Shown piece by piece: positions 18,329 through 26,666 of a DNA stretch of 64,000 nucleotides. The DNA lies in contig CAYYMD010000003.1 of NCBI GenBank assembly GCA_964472875.1, positions 1-64,000 on the forward strand. Reading direction: 5' to 3'. Source of the stretch: CAYYMD01 sp964472875. GTDB lineage: Bacteria; Planctomycetota; Phycisphaerae; SM23-33. The position numbers and the translations under genes were made by a program. Each line of letters starts with the position of its first letter. The stretch's first letter is position 1. Below the pieces are notes generated by a model. It was not told the origin of the DNA. It saw only the letters and a list, made by a program, of their open reading frames with translations, and did no database searches.

Positions 18329-19135
18329 ATGATAAAAAAGATCGGACAGATTATAAAAAGGGCGTATAGGGTTTCGTTGCAACCGGGATATCTATACCTC
18401 ACCGCCGACGATGAGCGTGTGGGAGAATATTTGCCCGCGGGGTTTGGTTATTCGTGGGTGGGGATAATGCTCATCTCGCTGGCGTGGGGGCTGGTTTCGA
18501 TAGGCATTTGGGAGGGGGCGCTTAGACTGTTCGACTGGTATTCGTACGATTTCCCGCTCATGTCTGTGGCGCTGACGCTGATTGTTATGGTGATGTGGAT
18601 ATACCGTCGCGCAGTAATTGCACTTGGGGAGGTGGTAGTTGGAGGTGACCCGGCGGCCAAAGCGCTGGGCGGCTGCGTTATTACGCTGGCCTTTGCCCTG
18701 GGCCTGCTGGGCGTTAAGGGCTGGAACGAGGACTGGCCGACTTACCTGCCCGTGATGTGGCAGTGGACTCGCCCGAGGGCGCTTTACAGGGTGCTGCTGC
18801 TGATGCCGCTGTGGGGCGGATGGGCCATGCTGGCACTGCCGCAGTTCTTCCGGCCGTCGGAGCAGACAGACCCGGCCACAAAGTCGTTGGCAGCCGGTTG
18901 CGAATCGCTTGTGGCAACGGCATTCCTGGCAGCGATACTGGCCGGGACGGTGCTGTATTTCAATTACCTGCCGTGGACGCAGCTTAGCATACCTGCCGCG
19001 ACGGTTTTTGTCGCCCTCGGTGGTGGTTGGCTTGTCGTGCGGCGAACCGGCGGTCTGAACCGCCGGGCGCTGTTGGCTGTGAACATACTTACGCAGTTGA
19101 TTTTTCTTTTCGCTTATCTGGCCAACAGGACGTAA
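18329..19135 (+). CDS. seven-helix membrane protein of unknown function
   Basis: 268 residues. After a basic amphipathic start (MIKKIGQIIKRAYRVSLQP) there are about seven hydrophobic segments, beginning near residues 41, 73, 112, 148, 193, 218 and 243. A conserved-looking tryptophan-rich loop (WNEDWPTYLPVMWQW) lies between helices 3 and 4. No catalytic or transport motif was recognised. GGAGA lies before the ATG, which is 31 bases after the TPR gene, so it may belong to the same transcript. Confidence 0.65.
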   Translation: MIKKIGQIIKRAYRVSLQPGYLYLTADDERVGEYLPAGFGYSWVGIMLISLAWGLVSIGIWEGALRLFDWYSYDFPLMSVALTLIVMVMWIYRRAVIALGEVVVGGDPAAKALGGCVITLAFALGLLGVKGWNEDWPTYLPVMWQWTRPRALYRVLLLMPLWGGWAMLALPQFFRPSEQTDPATKSLAAGCESLVATAFLAAILAGTVLYFNYLPWTQLSIPAATVFVALGGGWLVVRRTGGLNRRALLAVNILTQLIFLFAYLANRT

Positions 19136-19207
19136 ATCCGCTTCGGGGCATTGCCTCGGCGGGCAGGTGTGGTTATACTGATATGGCCAAAACAGGAGCG
19201 CAGAACC

Positions 19208-19687
19208 ATGAAAAAATACCAGGGAAAACTCGTCGCACCGGCGGATGCGAAGTTCGCCGTCGTCGTCAGCCGCTTCAACGAGTTCGTCTCGGCCAAGTTG
19301 CTTGACGGGTGCCTCGACGCCTTCAGGCGGCACGGGACCGAGGAAGATAATGTCGATATCGTCTGGTCACCCGGCGGTTTCGAGATGCCGGTCATCGCTT
19401 CGCGCCTGGCCGAGAGCGGACAGTACGCCGCAGTGGTGTGTCTGGGAGCGATAATCCGCGGCGGCACCGACCACAACCAGTACATCGCTACGCAGACCGC
19501 CCGTGGCGTGGCAGGCGTTTCCGCCCGAACAGGCGTGCCCTGCATATTCGGCGTGCTCACCTGCGACACGCTTGAGCAGGCCGTCGAACGGGCCGGCGCC
19601 AAGTCGGGCAACAAAGGCGCCGACGCCGCCGCTTCGGCCATCGAAATGGTCAACCTCATGCAGCAGCTGCCATCCGGTCAAAAGTGA
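19208..19687 (+). CDS. ribH: 6,7-dimethyl-8-ribityllumazine synthase
   Basis: 159 residues with the lumazine synthase core: VVVSRFNEFVSAKLLDG, the WSPGGFEMP substrate loop, the GAIIRGGTDHNQYI phosphate-binding segment with the catalytic His, and VPCIFGVLTCDTLEQA. It condenses the ribitylamino-uracil and butanone-phosphate precursors in riboflavin synthesis and normally assembles as pentamers or 60-mer shells. AGGAG lies about nine bases before ATG 19208. The stop overlaps the nusB start by 4 bases; ribH-nusB pairing is very common in bacteria. No FMN riboswitch was recognised upstream. Confidence 0.97.
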   Translation: MKKYQGKLVAPADAKFAVVVSRFNEFVSAKLLDGCLDAFRRHGTEEDNVDIVWSPGGFEMPVIASRLAESGQYAAVVCLGAIIRGGTDHNQYIATQTARGVAGVSARTGVPCIFGVLTCDTLEQAVERAGAKSGNKGADAAASAIEMVNLMQQLPSGQK

Positions 19688-20097
19688 GCAGAAAATTCCG
19701 TTCAAGGCGTCTGGCGCTTCAGGGACTGTGCTGCCTGGATGTGCAGGGACCGTCTGCCAGGGCCCTTGTGGATGATTTCATATCCGACAGCAGGGATTCC
19801 GCGCAAACCATCGACGAAGCGCGCAAGATTCTCGACGCCGCCACCGGGAAGCTTCCCCAATGCGATGAGCTGCTCAAACGCCACGCAAGGAACTGGCGGC
19901 TGTCGCGCCTGGCGCTGGTCGACAGAAACATTCTCCGCCTGGCGGCGTGGGAATTGCTTGAGGGCAAAACGCCCCGGAAGGTCGTCATATCGCAGGCGAT
20001 GAAACTCGCCGCCGAGTTTTCCTCGGCACAGAGCCCGGCCTTCGTCAACGGCGTCCTCGACGCCCTGGCCAAAGACCTCAACAGGGATGCAGATTAG
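19684..20097 (+). CDS. nusB: transcription antitermination factor NusB
   Basis: 137 residues, all helical, with the family pattern RRLALQGLCCLD at the N-terminus and NILRLAAWELLEGKTPRKVVISQAMKLAAEFSS--PAFVNGVLDALAK at the C-terminus (shown in parts). NusB with NusE binds boxA RNA and supports rRNA transcription. The start is a GTG whose GTGA overlaps the ribH stop. Confidence 0.95.
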   Translation: MSRKFRSRRLALQGLCCLDVQGPSARALVDDFISDSRDSAQTIDEARKILDAATGKLPQCDELLKRHARNWRLSRLALVDRNILRLAAWELLEGKTPRKVVISQAMKLAAEFSSAQSPAFVNGVLDALAKDLNRDAD

Positions 20098-20134
20098 CAG
20101 GATTGCAGGGGATGCACGGGATTAAATTAGCATG

Positions 20135-20219
20135 GATAAACGCAGATGAACACGGATAAAGGAATAAGCAGTAAATTAACGCGTAAATAATTTGAATTTA
20201 ATGATAATCTGCGTTTATC
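20135..20219. repeat. inverted repeat of a GATAAACGCAGAT word
   Basis: GATAAACGCAGAT at 20135-20147 is repeated in reverse complement at 20207-20219, inside longer, less exact arms (GATGAACACGGATAAA on the left, TTTATCTGTGTTAATC on the right). It fills most of the 163-base gap between nusB and ftsY. It looks like a dispersed intergenic repeat rather than a terminator, as no U-run follows. Confidence 0.6.
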
Positions 20220-20260
20220 TGTGTTAATCCCTGCTGATAAACTGCTGAAGAGGATGACCG

Positions 20261-21178
20261 ATGGCGTTTTTTCGAAAGGCGATAGAACATTTTTCACGCG
20301 GCCTGAGCCGGACGCGGCAGCGCTTCACCGGCGCCATACGTTCGCTGCTTTCGGGCAGGCAGCTCGACGAGGATTTGCTGGACGAACTGGAGGCCATGCT
20401 CATCCAGGCCGACATCGGCGTGGCTGCCGCCGGCCGGATTATCGAAGACCTTCAGCAGGCCTATCACGAAAAGCAAATCAAAACCGGCGATGAGACCATC
20501 GAGTTTCTAAAGACCGAGATGAAAAAGTACTGGCCGCAGTCTGACAGGAGCGTGCACCTGCCGGATACTCCGCCGGGCGTTATTCTCGTGGCCGGCATCA
20601 ACGGCACGGGCAAGACCACGTCCGTGGCCAAACTGGCCTGGTATTACAAGCAGCAGGGCAAAAAGGTCCTCCTTGCCGCCGCCGACACATTCCGCGCCGC
20701 GGCCGTGGAGCAACTTTCCGTCTGGGCCGAGCGGATCGGCGTGGACATCGTCCGCGGGTCCGGCTCCGACCCGGCCGCGGTCGTCTACGACGCCTGTGAC
20801 GCGGCGAACTCGCGCAGCGCGGATGTGCTGCTGGTGGACACGGCCGGGCGGTTGCACACCTCCGAGAATCTCATGCGCGAACTGGCCAAGATTCGCAAGG
20901 TCGTCTCCCGCAAAATACCCGGCGCCCCGCACGAGACGCTGCTGGTGCTCGACGCCACCACCGGCCAGAACGCCATCAGCCAGGCGAAGGCCTTCGCCGC
21001 AGCGATAGACGTAAGCGGCATATTCCTGGCCAAACTCGACGGCACCGCCCGCGGCGGAATAGTGGTGGCCATCCGCAAGGAAATAGACCTGCCGGTGAAA
21101 TTCGTCGGCCTCGGGGAGGCATACGAGGACGTCGAACCATTCGACCCGGAGACATTCGTCGAGGCAATGTTCGCGTAA
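20261..21178 (+). CDS. ftsY: signal recognition particle receptor FtsY
   Basis: 305 residues: an amphipathic N-terminal helix (MAFFRKAIEHFSRGL) for membrane contact, an N domain (LDEDLLDELEAMLIQADIGV), then the SRP GTPase domain with P-loop GINGTGKTT near 113, the AADTFRAAAVEQL insertion-box element, DTAGRLHTSENLM and the closing GLGEAYEDVEPFDPETFVEAMF. It lacks the long acidic A domain of E. coli FtsY. It docks ribosome-SRP complexes at the translocon. AAGAGG stands about seven bases before the ATG. Confidence 0.96.
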   Translation: MAFFRKAIEHFSRGLSRTRQRFTGAIRSLLSGRQLDEDLLDELEAMLIQADIGVAAAGRIIEDLQQAYHEKQIKTGDETIEFLKTEMKKYWPQSDRSVHLPDTPPGVILVAGINGTGKTTSVAKLAWYYKQQGKKVLLAAADTFRAAAVEQLSVWAERIGVDIVRGSGSDPAAVVYDACDAANSRSADVLLVDTAGRLHTSENLMRELAKIRKVVSRKIPGAPHETLLVLDATTGQNAISQAKAFAAAIDVSGIFLAKLDGTARGGIVVAIRKEIDLPVKFVGLGEAYEDVEPFDPETFVEAMFA

Positions 21179-21217
21179 AACGAATTTGGCCGACGTTTTA
21201 GTTTGAATCGACCGGAC

Positions 21218-21254
21218 TTGACCGGAGGGTATGTATGCTCGATAATACAATTGT
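21218..21254 (+). promoter_or_regulatory. promoter and possible operator of hicBA
   Basis: TTGACC (21218-21223) and GATAAT (21241-21246) are spaced by 17 bases, a good sigma-70 match. The palindrome ACAATTGT (21247-21254) overlaps the expected transcription start 20 bases before the antitoxin ATG and is a candidate HicB site. Confidence 0.6.
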
Positions 21255-21273
21255 GTGAAATAAGGCATTCAGC

Positions 21274-21483
21274 ATGAGTAAATATCAGGCAAATTTTCTA
21301 AATACCGGCAAGTGGTGGGTCGCCTGGACCGACGATCTGCCCGGCGCGCTGACACAGGGTAAAACAATTGAAGAAGCACGCGAAAACCTCGGGGACGCCA
21401 TACGTCTTATGCTTACGCCGACCGATACGGATTCGGTAGAGACGCCTTCGACAGAATTGGTCCGCGAGACACTGGAAGTGTGA
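21274..21483 (+). CDS. hicB: HicB-family antitoxin
   Basis: A 69-residue partial-RNase-H-fold protein typical of short HicB antitoxins: the strand pair ANFLNTGKWWVAWTDDLPG, then the helix TIEEARENLGDAIRLML. No separate DNA-binding domain is visible. It precedes the toxin gene (hicB-hicA order, the less common arrangement) and overlaps its GTG start by 4 bases. Its partner is frameshifted, so the antitoxin may now be an orphan. Confidence 0.85.
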   Translation: MSKYQANFLNTGKWWVAWTDDLPGALTQGKTIEEARENLGDAIRLMLTPTDTDSVETPSTELVRETLEV

Positions 21484-21670
21484 AGAGAAAACAACTACTA
21501 CGTCATCTCAAAAGCACGGTTGCGTTCTCATTCGCGAGGGCGGAAAACCTTCTCGCTGGGTCAACCTCGCCGACAAGTCACGCCAATCAACAATTCCACG
21601 ACATACTGAAATCGATGATTACCTGGCGCGCCTTATTTGCAAGCAATTGAACGTTCCACCTTGCAAATAA
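21480..21670 (+). pseudogene. hicA: frameshifted HicA-family toxin gene
   Basis: Starting at GTG 21480, the frame encodes MKRKQLLRHLK, the classic HicA opening, up to the A4 run at 21510-21513. From 21512 the family sequence continues in the -1-shifted frame: KHGCVLIREGGKPSRWVN, then DKSRQSTIPRHTEIDDYLARLI, ending at TAA 21668-21670. Adding one A to the run would restore a 63-residue HicA with the conserved GG..H-type core, although the usual active-site His position reads P (GGKPSRW). Without correction the first frame ends early in unrelated residues. It could be a real loss of the toxin, an assembly or homopolymer error, or slippage-dependent expression. Confidence 0.8.
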
Positions 21671-21866
21671 TTTGTGGGGAGAATACGTCATTTGTGCATG
21701 TTCTCAAGATGTTGGGGTAAATATTATTTATTTCACAATTTATTGGGATATTTTTAATAATTCTTTTGACAGCGATATCGGCGGCTTCTATTTTATACAT
21801 GGTGCGGTGTGCATTTGCGGTAAGTTTTTTTGACAAGTTTCGCAGGTCTGAATAAGGAGAAATGCC

Positions 21867-22340
21867 ATGGGTACATTTTGGACATTAATCTTGTTAGCTG
21901 TTTTTGTTCTGGTTATTGCCGGTGCTTGGAAAACTTTAACCAAGGCGGGTCAGCCCGGATGGGCCATAATAATCCCCATTTATAATTATTACATTTTGAC
22001 GAAGGTAGGCGGTCTTGAGATCATGTGGTTCATTTTTATTTTCATTCCGATTCTCAATATTGTGGCGTTCTTTAAGATTAATATAGCGATTGCTGAGAAG
22101 TTCGGCCAGAGCGTTGGTTTCGGTATCGGCCTGGCGTTGCTCGGGTTTATTTTCTATCCAATCCTGGGCTTCGGCAGCGCAACATACAAAGGTGCGGCGG
22201 CAGCGCCGCCGGCGCCATCAGGACAGGCGCCCCCCGAAGAGCCGGCCACCCCGCAGGCGCCGCCCGCCCAGGGCGCAGGTGGTTCACAGCCGGCCGCGCC
22301 TCCGAATCCTCCCGCAGGCGGGCCCGAGCAGAAAACTTAA
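21867..22340 (+). CDS. small membrane protein, DUF5684-like, with proline-rich tail
   Basis: 157 residues. The N-terminal 110 residues have about four hydrophobic stretches and the motif AGQPGWAIIIPIYNYYIL, recognisable from DUF5684-type membrane proteins often found near signal-peptidase-like or GYF-domain genes. The last 45 residues are a low-complexity Ala/Pro/Gly/Gln tail that is probably cytoplasmic and disordered. AAGGAG lies upstream of the ATG. It is followed 46 bases later by another small membrane protein and both are probably co-transcribed. Function unknown. Confidence 0.7.
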   Translation: MGTFWTLILLAVFVLVIAGAWKTLTKAGQPGWAIIIPIYNYYILTKVGGLEIMWFIFIFIPILNIVAFFKINIAIAEKFGQSVGFGIGLALLGFIFYPILGFGSATYKGAAAAPPAPSGQAPPEEPATPQAPPAQGAGGSQPAAPPNPPAGGPEQKT

Positions 22341-22386
22341 TGTTCCGAATACCGCACCGCCTGCACAAATGCGGGAACATTGAATT

Positions 22387-23370
22387 TTGAATAGATGGTA
22401 CTGTTACTCAGGCGGCCGACAGTACGGCCCCGTCGACCGTGATGTAATGGCCCGGTGGGTGCGCGAGGGTCGCGTCGGGCCGGAAGATTATGTCTGGTCC
22501 GAGGGTATGGCCGACTGGGCCCGCGCCGGCGGCATATTCGCCGAGCAGTTAGGCCCGGTGCCGCCGCGAGTTAAAGGCCTGGTTTCCAGGGCCCCGCAGG
22601 ACGGCGCCGGCGGCGCAACGCCCAACGGCGACCTGACCGCAAAGGCCAGGGATTTGTTGCGAGGCAAGTGGGGAATACCTATCGCTTTTTGCCTGCTTTT
22701 CATGGGGCTCAGCGCCGTCATTAATAATGTTCCATTTTTGGGTGCTTTGGCTGCGCTTATTCTGGCAGGGCCTTTGCAGTTGGGATGGGTAATCTTCTTT
22801 CTGAGTTTTTCCCGGCGCGGGCCATACGAAATCGAGATGCTGTTTCGCGGATTCAAAAATTTTGGCAACGCACTTGGAGTATATCTGCTCGTGGCGTTGT
22901 TCGTATTTCTGTGGTTTTTTGCCTGCGCGCTGCCGGGCGGCATTTTGGCGTTGCTGATAGGACTGGCTGCCGGCGGCGCGGCCGCGCCGGTGGCTATATT
23001 CCTGGCCGTGACGTTCGGTTACCTGCCGGGAATGATCGCCGGCGTAATCGCACAGTTGTCATATTCGCAGGCGATGTTCCTCATCGCCGACGACAACGCG
23101 CTTGGCCCGATGAATGCGATTAACGCCAGCAAGGATTTGATGAGGGGCCACAAGGCCAAACTGTTTTTCCTGGGCCTGCGGTTTATCGGCTGGGCATTGC
23201 TGTGCATACTGACGCTGGGGATAGGATTCTTGTGGCTCATGCCCTACATGGCCACGAGTTACGCCTGCTTCTACGATGACCTCCTCCCGCCGAGGGAACA
23301 ACCCCAACCGGCGGGCGACCAAATGCCCGCATCGCCCGTAGAGGATGAACAACGGCCGCAAATATATTAA
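22387..23370 (+). CDS. GYF_2-domain membrane protein
   Basis: 327 residues. It opens with a GYF_2 domain (WYCYSGGRQYGPV and VREGRVGPEDYVWSEGMADW, about residues 3-55), a small module found at the cytoplasmic end of bacterial membrane proteins. Six or so transmembrane helices (about 95-310) follow, resembling DUF975-like integral proteins. A short acidic proline-rich tail closes it. The start is a TTG at 22387: a stop codon stands two codons upstream, and the next ATG would remove half of the GYF domain. It is followed by mnmG after 9 bases. Confidence 0.72.
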   Translation: MNRWYCYSGGRQYGPVDRDVMARWVREGRVGPEDYVWSEGMADWARAGGIFAEQLGPVPPRVKGLVSRAPQDGAGGATPNGDLTAKARDLLRGKWGIPIAFCLLFMGLSAVINNVPFLGALAALILAGPLQLGWVIFFLSFSRRGPYEIEMLFRGFKNFGNALGVYLLVALFVFLWFFACALPGGILALLIGLAAGGAAAPVAIFLAVTFGYLPGMIAGVIAQLSYSQAMFLIADDNALGPMNAINASKDLMRGHKAKLFFLGLRFIGWALLCILTLGIGFLWLMPYMATSYACFYDDLLPPREQPQPAGDQMPASPVEDEQRPQIY

Positions 23371-23379
23371 AATCTCTGT

Positions 23380-25257
23380 ATGGACAGGGATTTTGACATA
23401 GTCGTTGTGGGAGGTGGTCACGCGGGCGTGGAGGCGGCGCATGCGGCCGCGCGTCTGGGCGCGCGGACTGCACTTGTAACGCTAATTCCCGAGACCATCG
23501 CGCAGATGTCGTGCAATCCGGCCATCGGCGGCATCGGCAAGGGGCAGATTGTCCGCGAGGTGGATGCACTCGGCGGGCTGATGGGCCTGGCCGCAGACGC
23601 CACGGGTATGCAGTTTCGCATGCTAAACCGCTCCAAGGGCCCGGCCGTGTGGGGACCGCGATGCCAGAGCGACCGACACGCATACTCGGCCTGGATGCGA
23701 AACGCACTGCAAAACACGCCGAACCTGACGATAATTTCCGGTGAGGTTTCGGATATAATTACCGAACAAGGGAATGTAATCGGTGTTGGCGTAACGCCAC
23801 AGAAATCCGAAGCCCGAAACCAGAAATCTGAAGTCCTCCGCTGCCGTGCAGCGGTCGTAACGGCCGGGACGTTCCTCAACGGCCTGATGCACATGGGCGA
23901 GCGTAAATGGGAAGGCGGCCGTTACGACGAACCGCCGGCCGCGCGACTGAGCGAATCATTGCGGCGGTGCGGTCTGCAAACGGACCGTCTGAAAACCGGC
24001 ACGTGCCCGCGCATCGCGGAAGAGTCTGTAGATTATTCGAAGTGCACGCGCCAGGACGGGGACGATAATCCCGCGCCGTTTTCGTTCATGAACGACCGGC
24101 TCGACGTGGAGCAGGTTCCGTGCTGGCTGACGAGCACCACGCCGGAAATCCACCGGGTCGTGAAGGAAAATCTTCACCGCGCGCCGATGTACAGCGGACA
24201 GATTAAGACAACCGGGCCGAGGTATTGCCCATCGTTCGAGACCAAGATCGTCCGCTTCCCCGACAAGCATTCGCACCAGATTTTCCTCGAGCCCGAAGGC
24301 AGAGACACCAACTGGATATACTGCAACGGCATCCCAACCTCGCTGCCGACGGATGTGCAGGAGTACATGGTGCGGAACATTCCCGGCCTGGAGCGGTGCG
24401 AGGTGCTCCGCTGGGGCTACGCCATCGAATACGATTTCGTACCGCCCACGCAATTGGGGCCGTCGTTGGAGACGAAGGCGGTGGACGGTCTTTTCCTTGC
24501 CGGGCAGATTAACGGCACGACCGGTTACGAGGAGGCGGCCGGGCAGGGGCTGCTGGCCGGGACAAACGCAGTGATGCGGATTGGCGGGCAATCGCCGTTG
24601 ATTCTTCGCCGCGACCAGGCGTACATCGGCGTTATGGTGGATGACCTCGTCACCAAGGGCGTGCTGGAGCCGTACCGAATGTTCACCAGCCGGGCGGAGT
24701 ACCGACTGCAGCTTCGGGCCGACAACGCCGACAGGCGGCTGACCGAAATCGGCCGCGAGGCGGGCCTTGTCGGCGACGACCGGTGGGAAAAGTTCACCGC
24801 CAAACGTGACGCCACATCGCGCATAAAATCGTTGCTGGATAACTCCTATGCCGACGGTAAGCCGCTGGCCGAGTTGCTGCGCCGGCAGGATGCGACATTC
24901 CAAGGCGTTGCCGACCTGGCCGACGGCGAAACGCGCGAGCAGTTAAAATCGCTCCAGCAAGAACACCCGGCCGCGGCCCAGACCGTGGCTCACGACGCAC
25001 GCTACGCCGGATATCTCGGCCGCCAGGAGAGGTCTCTGCGGCAGTTGAAGGAACTGGAGAATAAGTTAATCCCGGAGGATGTAGACTACGATTCCATCAG
25101 CCACCTCCGCCACGAGGCCCGCCAGCGGCTGGCGCAAATACGCCCGCGCTCACTCGGCCAGGCATTGCGAATCAGCGGAATTACACCTTCGGATATAACG
25201 GTCCTTGCAGTTCAGATTACCGGCAAATCGGCCACCTCGAACAGCCGGACGGGGTAA
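23380..25257 (+). CDS. mnmG: tRNA uridine 5-carboxymethylaminomethyl modification enzyme
   Basis: 625 residues with the FAD-binding GGGHAG motif at 11-16, CNPAIGGIGKGQIVREVDALGG, the GPRCQSDR loop and the C-terminal GidA-associated helical domain (LRHEARQRLAQIRPRSLGQA). With MnmE it makes the cmnm5 modification at wobble U34. Between residues about 144 and 156 there is a short charged insert, QKSEARNQKSEV, encoded by a near-perfect direct repeat in the DNA and not part of the family core. The C-terminus carries a serine/threonine-rich extension of a few residues. Confidence 0.96.
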   Translation: MDRDFDIVVVGGGHAGVEAAHAAARLGARTALVTLIPETIAQMSCNPAIGGIGKGQIVREVDALGGLMGLAADATGMQFRMLNRSKGPAVWGPRCQSDRHAYSAWMRNALQNTPNLTIISGEVSDIITEQGNVIGVGVTPQKSEARNQKSEVLRCRAAVVTAGTFLNGLMHMGERKWEGGRYDEPPAARLSESLRRCGLQTDRLKTGTCPRIAEESVDYSKCTRQDGDDNPAPFSFMNDRLDVEQVPCWLTSTTPEIHRVVKENLHRAPMYSGQIKTTGPRYCPSFETKIVRFPDKHSHQIFLEPEGRDTNWIYCNGIPTSLPTDVQEYMVRNIPGLERCEVLRWGYAIEYDFVPPTQLGPSLETKAVDGLFLAGQINGTTGYEEAAGQGLLAGTNAVMRIGGQSPLILRRDQAYIGVMVDDLVTKGVLEPYRMFTSRAEYRLQLRADNADRRLTEIGREAGLVGDDRWEKFTAKRDATSRIKSLLDNSYADGKPLAELLRRQDATFQGVADLADGETREQLKSLQQEHPAAAQTVAHDARYAGYLGRQERSLRQLKELENKLIPEDVDYDSISHLRHEARQRLAQIRPRSLGQALRISGITPSDITVLAVQITGKSATSNSRTG

Positions 25258-25426
25258 GGACAATCTCCTTTATGGTTTAAAATAGGAAATTTACCATGAT
25301 TAGGTAAATATCTTTGAGTCACAAATGGGGGTTTATTTAAAAAAAATATCCCGGCGGAGAAGGTGCCTATTTATAATGCTATAAATTATAGGGCTTTATA
25401 GAAATCAGGAATAAATTTTCGTATTT

Positions 25427-25454
25427 TAAGACTATGTAATTAACAGGCCGATAT
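25427..25454 (+). promoter_or_regulatory. sigma-28 (FliA)-like promoter upstream of flgM
   Basis: TAAGACTA (25427-25434) and GCCGATAT (25447-25454) are separated by 12 bases and resemble the flagellar sigma-28 consensus TAAAGTTT-N11-GCCGATAA, with seven of eight bases correct in the -10. The flgM ATG is 71 bases downstream. A hairpin ATTTACC-ATGATTA-GGTAAAT at 25289-25309 lies further upstream between mnmG and this site. Confidence 0.5.
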
Positions 25455-25524
25455 CGACGAATGAATAAATGAAAGCATAGCCACGGATCCGAAAATGGAT
25501 TCGGCAAGAGGCCGGGAACACACC

Positions 25525-25818
25525 ATGAACGAGATTAATGAAATATCGCAGATACAGCCGCCGGTAGCTCCAAAATCAGTCGAACCAGTCGATGGCGTTT
25601 CGCCAGCAGACCAGGCACAGGGACCACTGGAAATAACGGATGTCGTGGAGATATCCGAGGTAGCCCGTCTGGCCGCAGAAGTTCAGTCTATACCCGAAGT
25701 CCGCACGGAACTCGTAGAGCGAGTGCGGGCGGAAATTGCCGCCGGTGAATATGAAACCGCCGAACGCATGGACGTGGCGATAACCAGACTGCTGGAAGAT
25801 ATCTCGCCCGGCGCGTAG
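25525..25818 (+). CDS. flgM: FlgM-like anti-sigma-28 factor
   Basis: A 97-residue protein with a disordered proline-rich N-terminus and the FlgM C-terminal region: IPEVRTELVERVRAEIAAGEY followed by a closing helix AERMDVAITRLLEDI. FlgM holds FliA inactive until the hook-basal body is complete and FlgM is exported. It sits alone between mnmG and a signalling cluster; no other flagellar gene is in the window. The ATG at 25525 is preferred over an in-frame ATG at 25495, which adds a non-conserved ten-residue leader. Confidence 0.72.
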   Translation: MNEINEISQIQPPVAPKSVEPVDGVSPADQAQGPLEITDVVEISEVARLAAEVQSIPEVRTELVERVRAEIAAGEYETAERMDVAITRLLEDISPGA

Positions 25819-26054
25819 CTGAGGCCGCAGTAAAAAGGGGGTCTCAGGGGTGCAGGGGATAGTAGTGCATTTGTTAGGGGCTCTAAGAAATTTACATATT
25901 TTATTTTATCATCATATATTTGAATGTTAAACTGCATAGGGTTTACAAGGCATGGCGAATGGGTAAAATATATGCTAAAGTGTAAAGATTACATGCTTGA
26001 TATAATGATGACCCGGCGACAAAATAGGTAACCAGAGGGCGAGGAGCAATTACA

Positions 26055-26624
26055 GTGAAACGCAAAAATATATATACCACCGGTGAAGTGGCGGAGATTT
26101 GCGGGCTTTCTCAGCAGACGATTATCAGGTGTTTCGACAACGGGCAGCTGGAGGGATTCAAGGTTCCCGGCAGCAAGTTCCGCCGTATACCGCGAGCGGC
26201 ACTGATAAAGTTCATGAAGGAACACGGCATTCCAATGGAGGGGATGCAGGACGAACACATCCGCGTGCTGGTGGTGGATGACGACCCGGAAATACTGGAG
26301 CTCTTCGTGGATGTGCTCAAAAGCGACGGGCGTTTCGAGGTTAAAACCGCGAGCACCGGTTACGATGCGGGCATAGAAACGCAACAGTTCCGCCCCGACG
26401 TGGTCGTGCTGGACTACCTTCTGCCGGATGTGAACGGGAACGTCGTGTGCAAAACCATAAAAGACAATCCGGAGCTTTCGTATATAAAGATACTGATAGT
26501 TTCCGGCGTGGTGAATCGCAGTGAAGTCGACGAACTTATGGAAGCGGGCGCGGATGAGTTTATCAAGAAACCTTTCAATATAGAGAATGTCGTCAAGACC
26601 ATCATTCGACTGGCGCGCAGCTGA
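26055..26624 (+). CDS. response regulator with N-terminal excisionase-type HTH and C-terminal receiver
   Basis: 189 residues in an unusual order. Residues 1-58 are a MerR/excisionase-like helix-turn-helix (YTTGEVAEICGLSQQTIIRCFDNGQLEGF). Residues 68-188 are a CheY-type receiver with DDD near 77, phospho-acceptor D120 in VVVLDYLLP, and K in IKKPF. The DNA-binding part thus precedes the receiver. The start is a GTG with GAGGAG upstream. It lies 42 bases before the HDOD-histidine kinase gene, suggesting that kinase as partner. This HTH-REC architecture is seen in planctomycetes and deltaproteobacteria, but the output is unknown. Confidence 0.85.
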   Translation: MKRKNIYTTGEVAEICGLSQQTIIRCFDNGQLEGFKVPGSKFRRIPRAALIKFMKEHGIPMEGMQDEHIRVLVVDDDPEILELFVDVLKSDGRFEVKTASTGYDAGIETQQFRPDVVVLDYLLPDVNGNVVCKTIKDNPELSYIKILIVSGVVNRSEVDELMEAGADEFIKKPFNIENVVKTIIRLARS

Positions 26625-26666
26625 TGTGAATTCGGGCCCGCAACAGGCGGCCGGTAAAAAAGGTAA

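Noticed and set aside
21633..21836. 67-codon minus-strand frame after hicA
   Set aside because: It overlaps the end of hicA, is AT-driven, and has no ribosome site.
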